Notes under the pieces: generated by a model | What the model was told of the DNA's origin: nothing | Seen by the model: the letters and a program-made list of their open reading frames with translations, nothing else | The model's database searches: none | Assembly (NCBI GenBank): GCA_031270325.1 | Contig: JAISXW010000011.1 | Location: 1-64,000, forward strand | Direction of reading: 5' to 3' | DNA: 64,000 nt | From: Streptococcaceae bacterium | Lineage (GTDB): Bacteria > Bacillota > Bacilli > Lactobacillales > Streptococcaceae | Made by a program: the position numbers and the translations under genes | Shown: in pieces, positions 29,647 through 38,000 of the stretch | How the letters are laid out: every line of letters starts with the position of its first letter | Numbering within the stretch: position 1 is the first letter of the stretch

Positions 29647-29781
29647 TTGACAATAATTTAATTAACTGATAGGATAGTAAGTATAGAAATTTGATTCAAT
29701 CAAACCTGTTATGATTAAAACAAATTTCGCTCATCAACTAGGGTGCTTGCCGAGATTGACTCCGAGCACTCTAGTTTTTTT
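29647..29781 (+). ncRNA. Putative small RNA of about 100 nt with its own promoter and terminator
   Basis: A near-consensus promoter (TTGACA 29647-29652, 17 bp, TAGGAT 29670-29675) has no gene behind it. Transcription from about 29682 would reach a strong terminator (CTAGGGTGCTTG / CGAGCACTCTAG, fully paired with two G-U, then seven T, 29738-29781). The body can form GAAATTTG/CAAATTTC. The 63-aa ORF starting 29711 has no ribosome-binding site and runs through the terminator. Confidence 0.6.
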
Positions 29782-29805
29782 CGTTGGTAATGAAAGACGG
29801 ATAAG

Positions 29806-29845
29806 AAAAGCGGATCTGCCGGTAGCTTGGCAGTGTCCGCTTTTT
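29806..29845 (-). terminator. coaA terminator (bidirectional hairpin)
   Basis: AAAAGCGGATCTGCC and GGCAGTGTCCGCTTTTT pair; on the minus strand the hairpin overlaps the coaA stop. T-runs on both sides make it usable in both directions. Confidence 0.7.
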
Positions 29846-30764
29846 AATATTTCTTCAAATAGATTTGATCAATCTTATGTGATTTATTTTTGTGCAAAAT
29901 GACTTCCGCACGGCTGCGTGTCGGTTCGATAAACTCACGCAGATTGATGAGGTTGACCTGCTTCCAAGTTTCTTTTGCCATCTTCAATGTTTCCGATGAG
30001 GAAAGCTTGGTAAACTGATGGTAGTAGTTCTCTTGGTCTTTTTTTGCCAGTTCCAATAAGGTCTTGAATCGCTCCAGATACCACTGCTCGATATGACCCG
30101 CTGTCGCATCAATATAGATCGAAAAGTCAAAGAAATCATTGATATAGAGCCGTTTGTTGAGGGCACTTTGAAAGACATTAATCCCTTCAACAATCAAAAT
30201 ATCTGGCGACTTGACCACTGTTTTCTCGGGTAAAATATCATAAATTTGATGAGAGTAGACAGGAATTTCGACATCTTTACCGGATTTAATATCAGATAAA
30301 AAGTCAATCAGCGCCACCATGTCGTAGGACTCGGGAAAACCTTTGCGTTGGAGGATGTTTTTGGCAATCAAGGTTTGATTGGGATATAAAAAACCATCAG
30401 TTGTGACGAGCGCCACTTGTGAGTTTTTGAAAGTTTGTGTCAGGAGTAATTGCAGGAGTCGGGCAGTGGTCGATTTACCGACTGCAACAGACCCCGCAAT
30501 TCCAATGATAAAGGGTTGGCTTTCGGCTATTTTTTGAAGAAACAAACCCTTGGAAAAACTGAGATCACGCATCGTTTTCATATAGATGCGAATCAGCTGT
30601 ACGAGGGGGAGGTAGACATCATTGACATCTTGTAAGCTAATTTCATCATTGATTGATTTGATATTTTCAAGTTCTGTCTCAGTCAAAATCGGGATCGTCT
30701 TTTTATAAAGGTTCTGCCAGTCCCGCCGAGTGATTTTGTCATAGTGCATCAGTTCAGTCGTCAT
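29844..30764 (-). CDS. coaA: Pantothenate kinase, type I
   Basis: About 306 aa. It phosphorylates pantothenate, the first step of coenzyme A synthesis. The P-loop is [18 protein letters not shown] near residue 95, followed by [16 protein letters not shown] and the conserved RKGFPESYD. The ORF track starts at 30773, but a TAAAAT -10 box (30772-30777) overlaps that codon. ATG 30764 lies 7 nt after the -10, so I prefer it and predict a leaderless transcript. Confidence 0.9.
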   Translation of the reverse strand: MTTELMHYDKITRRDWQNLYKKTIPILTETELENIKSINDEISLQDVNDVYLPLVQLIRIYMKTMRDLSFSKGLFLQKIAESQPFIIGIAGSVAVGKSTTARLLQLLLTQTFKNSQVALVTTDGFLYPNQTLIAKNILQRKGFPESYDMVALIDFLSDIKSGKDVEIPVYSHQIYDILPEKTVVKSPDILIVEGINVFQSALNKRLYINDFFDFSIYIDATAGHIEQWYLERFKTLLELAKKDQENYYHQFTKLSSSETLKMAKETWKQVNLINLREFIEPTRSRAEVILHKNKSHKIDQIYLKKY

Positions 30765-30771
30765 AAAAGTC

Positions 30772-30780
30772 ATTTTACCA
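30772..30780 (-). promoter_or_regulatory. coaA extended -10 box
   Basis: On the minus strand, TGGTAAAAT ends 7 nt before ATG 30764. No convincing -35 and no Shine-Dalgarno sequence are seen. Confidence 0.5.
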
Positions 30781-30887
30781 CAAACACTTCACAATTGCTA
30801 GAATACGCTTACAAAAAATAAGAGGTATGATTTGATAAGAACAAGCGAGTTCCGAGTACGGGCGTCTGACTTTTGGATAGCAATGAT

Positions 30888-31601
30888 CGAGTTCCGAACT
30901 AGGACTTCGGAGTTCAAACTAGCAAAGTCCTAGTTCGGAATAGGAACTTCGGAGTTCAAACTAGCAAAGTCTGAGTTCAGAATAGGAACTTCGGAGTTCA
31001 GGATAGCAAATTCCGAGTTCAGAATAGGAACTTCGGAGTTCGGAATAGCAAGTTCGGAGTTCAAACTAGCAAATTCGGAGTTCGGAATAGCAAATTCTGA
31101 GTTCGGAATAGCAAATTCTGAGTTCAGAATAGGAAAGTCTGAGTTCGGAATAGCAAGTTCCGAGTTCAGAATAGGAAAGTCGGAGTTCAAAATAGGAAAG
31201 TCGGAGTTTAGAATAGCAAGTTCCGAGTTCGGAATAGCAAGTTCCGAATTCAGAATAGGAAAGTCGGAGTTCATAATAGCAAGTTCGGAGTTCAGAATAG
31301 GAACTTTGGAGTTCAAACTAGCAAAGTCCGAGTTCCGAACTAGAAAGTCCTAGTTCAGAATAGCAAAGTTTTAGTTCGGAACCAGAAAGTCGGAGTCCAG
31401 AACCAGAAAGTCGGAGTCCAGAACTAGAAAATCGTAGTTCAGAACCAGAAATTCCTAGTTCGGAACTAGAAAGTTGTAGTTCAGAACTAGAAAGTCGGAG
31501 TCCAGAACTAGAAAATCGGAGTTCCGAACCAGAAATTCCTAGTTTGGAACCAGAAAGTTGTAGTTCAGAACCATAAAGTCGTAGTCCGGAACTAGAAAGC
31601 T
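30888..31601. repeat. Array 3: 34 units of 21 bp, same family as array 2
   Basis: From 30888 every 21 bp brings a new unit with the core (G/C/T)GAGTTCNGAATAG or GAACTAGAAAGTC, without an indel for 34 units. The left two thirds carry the GAATAG form seen in arm 1 of array 2; the right third carries the GAACTAGAAAGT form seen, reversed, in arm 2. A further unit lies at 30845-30865 with a 1-bp phase slip, and a truncated one follows 31601. It separates divergent coaA and the SGNH hydrolase gene. ORF 30930-31316 (minus) is a by-product. Confidence 0.92.
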
Positions 31602-31751
31602 CGAATTCCGAACTACTTCATGCTTGTTCAGAAATAGCTTGAGCTTGTGACAACTGGGCAATAGGGCGTTCAAAATTTTGGCTGTCTTAAAATATTGAAA
31701 TTCACAGCTAAAAATTAGGTCATGTGTTAAAATAAAGGTAACAACTATCTT

Positions 31752-31799
31752 TCAAACTGTTGGTTTGCTTGCGACGAGTAGCTACTCCGTCAGTTTTGA
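31752..31799 (+). promoter_or_regulatory. Leader hairpin of the SGNH hydrolase operon
   Basis: After a TGTTAAAAT extended -10 near 31727, the leader has the 12-bp palindrome GAGTAGCTACTC (31776-31787), flanked by TCAAACTG and CAGTTTTGA that also pair. It could be an operator or a structured 5' leader. Confidence 0.45.
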
Positions 31800-31843
31800 G
31801 AGCTATTGCGGCTTGATGATAAAGATCAGAAAGAGGTAAAAAG

Positions 31844-32422
31844 ATGAAGATTGCAATATTTGGAGATTCTATCTCAACGAATCTTGACATGAAAACTTTG
31901 ACAGAGGACTTCCTCAGTCGAATGGGCTTTCCGGGGGAAGTGACTTTGTTTGCAGTGGCAGGCGAGGATACTGCTGATGGGCTAAAACGTTTAGCTGATG
32001 TCGTGGCGGCTGAGGCGGATTATTACTATGTTTTCTTTGGTGCTAATGATGCGGCAGCGCATCATGATGTTTCAGTAGAGGACTTTGCGGCCAATCTGAC
32101 GACGATTGTCACATCTTTGGGTGCCGCACAGACAGCTATTTTGACACCTGCTTATGTCAATGAAGTAGCGATTGCAGCAACTCATCAAATGCCTGGTCGG
32201 AGTAATGCCAGCGTTGCCGAATATAAGGCAGCAGCTCAAGCAGTTGCGAGTCAAACAGGCGCAAATATCGTCGATCTGAATCACGCCATGACAGTCTATC
32301 CAGGGCCAGATGAATTTGTCGGTTCTGATGGTGTTCATTTTACAAAAGTTGGTTATGAATTAGTGACCTCGCTGATTGCAGTTGATGTGAGGTCAAGGGA
32401 GCTTGCCAAATCTCATGTCTGA
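31844..32422 (+). CDS. SGNH/GDSL-type hydrolase
   Basis: A 192-aa hydrolase with block I IFGDSIST (Ser near 9), block III FFGANDAA (Asn) and block V DGVHFT (Asp/His near 168), the complete catalytic set of the SGNH family. There is no signal peptide, so it acts in the cytoplasm, probably as an esterase or acetyl hydrolase. Ribosome-binding site AGAGG precedes ATG 31844. It overlaps the methyltransferase gene by 8 nt. Confidence 0.85.
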   Translation: MKIAIFGDSISTNLDMKTLTEDFLSRMGFPGEVTLFAVAGEDTADGLKRLADVVAAEADYYYVFFGANDAAAHHDVSVEDFAANLTTIVTSLGAAQTAILTPAYVNEVAIAATHQMPGRSNASVAEYKAAAQAVASQTGANIVDLNHAMTVYPGPDEFVGSDGVHFTKVGYELVTSLIAVDVRSRELAKSHV

Positions 32423-33026
32423 AAAATTTCAAAAGATGTACTATGCTGAACAGCCGGATGCGGCGCATGATTTGCACCAGTTGGAGACTGTCTTACTCGG
32501 TCAAAAGATGAGCTTTCTGACAGATGCGGGTGTCTTTAGCAAAAAGGCGATTGATTTCGGCAGTCAGTTGCTTTTAAATGCGCTGGACTTCGCTGAAAAT
32601 GCGACAGTGTTAGATGTCGGCTGTGGGTATGGCCCGCTGGGGCTGACCTTGGCAAAGGCGCAGGGTGTGGTGCCGACTTTGGTTGATGTCAATTTGCGCG
32701 CCTTAGATTTAGCCCAAAAAAATGCTGAGAGAAATGGTCTGACAGCAGAGATTTTCCAATCTAATCTGTATGCCGAGATTGTCGGGCAGTTTGACCACAT
32801 CATTTCCAACCCGCCTATTCGAGCAGGCAAAGACGTGGTGCATGGGGTCATCTCAGGTGCCCTTGCTCATCTCAATCAAGGGGGAACTTTGACCATTGTC
32901 ATTCAGAAAAAACAAGGCGCACCAAGTGCTAAAAAGAAGATGGCAGAAGTATTTGGTCATTGTGAGGTCATCAAAAAGGACAAGGGCTACTTGATTTTGC
33001 AATCGGTCAAAGAGATGACGGAATAG
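32415..33026 (+). CDS. RsmC/RlmG-like class I methyltransferase
   Basis: A 203-aa S-adenosylmethionine-dependent methyltransferase. Motif I is LDVGCGYGPLGL near 62 and motif IV ISNPPIRAGK near 130, the NPP type used for guanine N2 methylation in rRNA. The N-terminal half starts EKFQKMYYAEQPDAAHDLHQ, typical of the small Firmicutes branch. Exact target not established. ATG 32415, preceded by AAGGGAG, is preferred over TTG 32403. Confidence 0.85.
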   Translation: MSEKFQKMYYAEQPDAAHDLHQLETVLLGQKMSFLTDAGVFSKKAIDFGSQLLLNALDFAENATVLDVGCGYGPLGLTLAKAQGVVPTLVDVNLRALDLAQKNAERNGLTAEIFQSNLYAEIVGQFDHIISNPPIRAGKDVVHGVISGALAHLNQGGTLTIVIQKKQGAPSAKKKMAEVFGHCEVIKKDKGYLILQSVKEMTE

Positions 33027-33199
33027 TTCTCGGAATTGAGGAGAAGTGAAAGCCGGCACAGTGACATCTCTTTACCTTAGAGAATAGCGCTTAATAATTA
33101 AAAAAAAAAAAGCGTTTGGTTATGAAAGTTGATGGTTTTTTGATATAATCACTTATGTATTGATAGTATGCAATTTGATTGTAAACATAAGGAGAATGT
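33027..33199 (+). promoter_or_regulatory. Gap with extended -10 promoter for the EcsC-family gene
   Basis: TGATATAAT at 33141-33149 is an extended -10 with a poor -35. A run of 12 A lies near 33100. No terminator for the methyltransferase is clear. Confidence 0.55.
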
Positions 33200-34000
33200 A
33201 TGTCAAAAAAAGATGAACTAGAGAAAAATGCTAGAAAAATTGCCCTTGGCGTTGGTATAGAGACGGGAAAGTTAGTTAATAATACGGCTAAAACAATTGG
33301 AAATGTTGGAAAAAATATTATTAAAGCTAAGGACTCTACCTCTGAACTGACTCAGTCAAAAATGATGCAGACTTTGGACTGGGCTTATGATAAAACATTA
33401 AGTGGTCTACCGGGTCAAAAAGATTTGGACGAACTCGTTAAAGATTATCTCAGTAAAAATGATGTAGAAACTGCGATCAATAAACTTATTGCTCTTCAAA
33501 CAACTAAAGCAGCGACATCTGGTTTTATCACTGGTTTTGGAGGGTTTATCACAATGCCAGTAGCACTTCCAGCCAACATTACTTCTGTAATACTTTTTCA
33601 AATGAGAATGATAGCAGCAATAGCGAAAATGCGTGGGTATGATTTAAGAAGTGATCAAGTTCAAACTTTTGTCTATGCAACTTTAGCAGGGACAACTGTT
33701 GCAGACATTATGAAGAGGACGGGGATAATTGTTGGGAATAAGCTACTTATAGGAGTTGTAAAGAAAATTCCTGGAAAGCTTCTTACCAAAATTAATCAGG
33801 CGGTTGGCTTTAGGTTAGTCACAAAATTTGGAACTAAAGGTGCAATTAACTTAACGAAAGTAATTCCTGTAGCTGGTGCAGTTGTAGGTGGAACAATTGA
33901 TACGATCACTACAAAGACTATAGCCTCTTTGGCTAAGAAGACATTTACAGATGATGGAATTGCCGTAGGTGATGGCACGATTATAAAAAAGTTGAATTAA
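33200..34000 (+). CDS. EcsC-family protein
   Basis: A 266-aa protein resembling the EcsC family: TKAATSGFITGFGGFITMPV and ITSVILFQMRMIAAIAKMRG, with several amphipathic or membrane-associated helices. EcsC was named from the B. subtilis ecsABC transport locus, but its activity is unknown. It is monocistronic, with a good AAGGAG ribosome-binding site. Confidence 0.78.
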   Translation: MSKKDELEKNARKIALGVGIETGKLVNNTAKTIGNVGKNIIKAKDSTSELTQSKMMQTLDWAYDKTLSGLPGQKDLDELVKDYLSKNDVETAINKLIALQTTKAATSGFITGFGGFITMPVALPANITSVILFQMRMIAAIAKMRGYDLRSDQVQTFVYATLAGTTVADIMKRTGIIVGNKLLIGVVKKIPGKLLTKINQAVGFRLVTKFGTKGAINLTKVIPVAGAVVGGTIDTITTKTIASLAKKTFTDDGIAVGDGTIIKKLN

Positions 34001-34023
34001 GTAAACTTGAACAAAATAATTAA

Positions 34024-34046
34024 GTTCACAAATTTGTGGGCTTTTT
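34024..34046 (+). terminator. Weak terminator of the EcsC-family gene
   Basis: GTTCACAAATTTGTGGGC folds on itself with G-U pairs and is followed by TTTTT. Confidence 0.5.
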
Positions 34047-34078
34047 AACTTGAGATCGTAATTTTATCGTGGAGTGGA

Positions 34079-34196
34079 GATGTTTGGTTCAAAACAGCTG
34101 TGGCATACAGACAAATGGCGAGACCTAAGGATCGCCATTTAGCTTGAAAATCGAAGATTGGAAAGCGGGTCGCTACGCTGTTTTGAGCCAAACATC
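34079..34196. repeat. 112-bp hairpin element, copy A
   Basis: The ends GATGTTTGGTTCAAAACAGC and GCTGTTTTGAGCCAAACATC are inverted repeats with one mismatch in 20. An inner stem AAATGGCGA/TCGCCATTT occupies the middle. The 112 bp at 34082-34193 align without gaps with the reverse complement of 44261-44372 at 88 of 112 positions. It lies between convergent genes and encodes nothing. It resembles a MITE or a structured intergenic repeat of the BOX/RUP kind. Confidence 0.85.
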
Positions 34197-34258
34197 GCAA
34201 CGGAATCTTCTCTGATGATGTATCTGTGGCAATTAAACAGATATGAAACAGTCGTGTC

Positions 34259-34873
34259 TTAATCACGATTGATATTTACACCCAAGACGGTCAGATGACC
34301 GTTTGAAATTAACTTAATCACGAGTGTGGCGAATTCATCAGCTGTGATCTCGTGATTTTTTTGTTCGATCCACCAATATAAAGTGCTTGTGAAAATGCTT
34401 GTGATGTAGGAGACGACAAATTCAGTTGGAATCTTCAGATCATCATTGCGGACATCAAGGCTTTGGAAGATTTCGGAATAACGTTCGGATAAGATTGCCA
34501 GCAAACGTTTGGAGAGAAATTCTTGATTGCTATGGGTGATGATCAGTCTGGCAATGTCAGGGTTGTCTTGGATGAAGGTATAAAACCGACTGAGTGTATG
34601 CTCGATCTTCTTGACATTGACCGAGTTCTTCTCAATGAGCGTTTCTTGATCTAAAACAGCAGCGAAGTCCGCCAAAAATTTGTCGATCAGTTGTTCAAAG
34701 AGATCAAATTTGTCTTTAAAGTGACTGTAAAATGTGGCGCGATTGATCATGGCCTCATCTGAAATGTCATTGATCGTGATTTTATCAAAAGTTTTGCTGG
34801 CTAGCAATTTGATAAAGGCTTGGGTAATGAGTTTGTGAGTTCGTTTAATGCGTAAGTCTACTTTTTTCGTCAT
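34259..34873 (-). CDS. TetR-family repressor
   Basis: About 204 aa with the TetR N-terminal helix-turn-helix (TINDISDEAMINRATFYSHF) and a helical ligand domain ending in a tryptophan-rich segment (YWWIEQKNHEITADEF). It diverges from the large activase gene; palindromes containing CAACAG-TGTTG at 34910-34926 and 35011-35025 are likely operators for both. ATG 34873, with AAAGAG before it, is preferred to the TTG at 34894. Confidence 0.85.
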   Translation of the reverse strand: MTKKVDLRIKRTHKLITQAFIKLLASKTFDKITINDISDEAMINRATFYSHFKDKFDLFEQLIDKFLADFAAVLDQETLIEKNSVNVKKIEHTLSRFYTFIQDNPDIARLIITHSNQEFLSKRLLAILSERYSEIFQSLDVRNDDLKIPTEFVVSYITSIFTSTLYWWIEQKNHEITADEFATLVIKLISNGHLTVLGVNINRD

Positions 34874-34909
34874 TGGCTCTTTGCTTTCTGTCAATCTATC
34901 ACAAGGTTA

Positions 34910-35025
34910 AACAACAGTTTGTTGTTTTGTGTTGCTTTACCAACAGTTTAGCACATTTTAACGGTTGCGTGCAAGTCTAATTCCTTGTAAAATATGATTA
35001 TATATGATAAGCAACAGTCTGTTGC
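34910..35025. promoter_or_regulatory. Divergent regulatory region with TetR operators
   Basis: AACAACAGTTTGTTGTT (34910-34926) and GCAACAG-T-CTGTTGC (35011-35025) are two copies of one palindrome; a half-site CCAACAG is near 34950. The second palindrome begins just after TATGAT (35003-35008), a likely -10 for the activase gene, so binding there would block its start site. Confidence 0.7.
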
Positions 35026-35056
35026 GTTCTAAAGTTGCGAGAAGAAAGAAGAAGTG

Positions 35057-38000
35057 ATGTATAAAGCAGGTATTGATGTAGGCTCGACAACCGTTAAAAT
35101 GGTTGTGTTTGATGAGGACTATGAGCTGAAGTTTTCGCGATATGAACGCCATTTTTCTGATGTTAAAACAGCAACAATTCAGGTGCTTCGAGACATGATT
35201 GAGACACTGGGCGATTGTCGCTTTACTTTTTCGATTACAGGTTCTGGCGGTATGGGTCTGTCTGATGTAATCGGGGCGACCTTTATCCAAGAAGTGATTG
35301 CTTCCACGCTGACCATTGAAAAATTTATCCCAGAAACAGATGTCATGATTGAACTTGGTGGAGAAGATGCCAAGATGACTTTCTTTGATGGGGCGATGGA
35401 GCAGCGCATGAACGGTTCATGTGCTGGTGGGACGGGTGCTTTTATTGACCAAATGGCTGAGTTACTGAAAGTTGATGCTGCTGGTGTCAATGAATTAGCC
35501 AAAAACTATCAAAATCTTTATCCGATTGCCAGTCGTTGTGGTGTCTTTGCTAAGACAGATGTGCAGCCTTTATTGAACGAGGGGCTACGTAAGGAAGATA
35601 TTGCTGCCAGTATTTTTCAGGCAGTGGTCAATCAAACGATTGCGGGTCTAGCGGCAGGGCGTAAGATTACAGGGAACATTGCCTTTTTGGGCGGACCACT
35701 TTATTTCATGAGTGAGCTTCGCAAACGGTTCATTGAGACGCTGGCAATCCCACCTGAACGGGTCATTTTCCCTGATAATCCGCAACTTTTTGTGGCCATG
35801 GGGGCAGCCCTTGATGAAGAAAATGCGACAGAATTCACAGCTTCAGAAATTATCCATAAACTTGAAACCGATCGTTCTGAGCATCTGGTGCCTCAAGATA
35901 CGATAGAGGTCTTGTTTGAAACAGAAGCAGAGTTAGCAGCCTTTCGTCAGCGTCATGCGCAAGCCTCCGCAGCGCATAAAAATTTGTTTGATCACCACGG
36001 ACCAGCTTATCTCGGGATAGATGCTGGCTCAACGACAACAAAAGTTGTTTTGATTGATGATGCGGGCGATATTTTATTTGAACATTATGGGTCAAACAAT
36101 GGTGATCCTCTGGAATCAGTGCTGTCTGTCGTGATTTTTCTCTATGGTCAACTGCCAGCAGATGTTTACATTGCGAAAGCTGCTGTGACGGGTTATGGCG
36201 AGCAGTTGATTAAGGCTGCCATGAAAATTGACATCGGCGAAGTTGAAACCATGGCGCACTATAAAGCAGCTGAATTCTTCCAACCGGGTGTCGATTTTAT
36301 CATTGATATTGGTGGGCAAGACATGAAAGCCATGAAGATTACTGATGGTGCCTTGTCTAGTATTCAGCTCAATGAAGCGTGTAGTTCAGGTTGTGGGTCT
36401 TTTATTGAAACCTTTGCCAAATCGTTGCGTTATGACGTGAAAGACTTTGCGCAGGAAGCTTTGCTAACGGCTCATCCAGTTGATTTGGGTTCAAAATGTA
36501 CGGTTTTCATGAACTCTAAAGTTAAGCAAGTCCAAAAAGAAGGGGCGACGGTTGGCGATATTTCAGCTGGCCTATCGTATTCTGTCATTAAAAATGCGCT
36601 TTATAAAGTGATCAAAGTCAAGCGGCCAGAGGACTTGGGCGAGAAGATTGTGGTGCAAGGCGGTACTTTCTATAATGAAGCAGTCTTGCGTGCTTTCGAG
36701 AAAATCTCAGGTCGGGAAGTCGTTCGTCCCTCTATCGCAGGACTGATGGGAGCGTATGGCTGTGCCTTGATTGCTATGGCGCAAGCGTTAGATGATCCTA
36801 GCCCGTCAACGATTTTAGACTTACATGCCCTTCAAAAATTTAGAACGACAAAAGAATTTACAACGTGTGGGCTATGTGAAAACATGTGTAAAATGACCCT
36901 GACTGTCTTTAATGATGGTTCTAAGTTTGTGTCAGGAAATCGCTGCGAGCGTGGGGCTGAAAAAGCCATGGCAATCAAACTTGATAAGCGAGATAAAAAA
37001 GTCAATCTTGTTGATTATAAGTACAAGAAGTTGTTTAAGTACAAATCCCTCAGCAAGAAAAAAGCAATTCATGGCGAAATTGGTCTGCCACGTGTGCTGA
37101 ATATGTATGAAAACTATCCGCTATGGCATACGCTATTGACTGATTTAGGCTTTCGAGTTGTTTTGTCTCCTAAGTCCGATAAAGTACTTTATGAAAAAGG
37201 GATTGAGACGATTCCTTCCGATACGGTGTGTTATCCCGCTAAGCTCAGTCACGGTCATATCATGTCTTTGGTCGAAAAAGAAGTGCCGACAATCTTCTAC
37301 CCATCTGTTTTATATGAACGCCAAGAAGATGCTAGTGCTCAAAATCATTACAACTGTCCGATTGTACAGTCCTATCCTGAAGTCATCAAAAACAACATTG
37401 ATGAGATTCGCAATGGTCAAGTGGGCTATATCCATCCCTTTATCAATCTGGCTAATCCAGCTAATATGGCTGATAATTTGTATCAGGCGCTGTCAGCCTT
37501 TGACATCAGCTTGAGCGATATTCAGTCTGCTGTTGCTCATGGTTTTGAGGCAATGGATGTCTTTAAAGCAGATCTTCGTCAGCAAGCTGAGGAGCTGATG
37601 ATGCGGCTTACACTCAATCATGAAAAAGCCATCGTGCTTTCTGGTCGGCCTTATCACTTGGATCCTGAGATTAACCATGGCATTGCTGATATTATCACGC
37701 AGGAAGGGTTTCATGTTTTGACTGAGGATGCAATTGCCCATTTGGCAGATGTCGGTCACTTGCGGGTCGTCAATCAATGGGTTTATCACTCACGTTTGTA
37801 TGGGGCGGCGCGTGTTGTGGCCAAAAACAAATACCTAGAGTTAGTCCAGCTCAATAGTTTTGGCTGTGGTCTGGATGCCGTCACGACTGACCAAGTCGAA
37901 GAGATCATGCAAGCACACCATAAGCTCTATACGGTGTTGAAGATTGATGAGGGCTCAAATATGGGTGCTGTTCGGATTCGGTTGCGGTCTCTCAAAGCTG

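Noticed and set aside
29711-29902. 63-aa ORF
   Set aside because: It runs through an intrinsic terminator and into the coaA terminator, with no ribosome-binding site.
30930-31316. 128-aa minus-strand ORF of NSExxIL heptads
   Set aside because: Same reason; the frame covers an arbitrary part of array 3.
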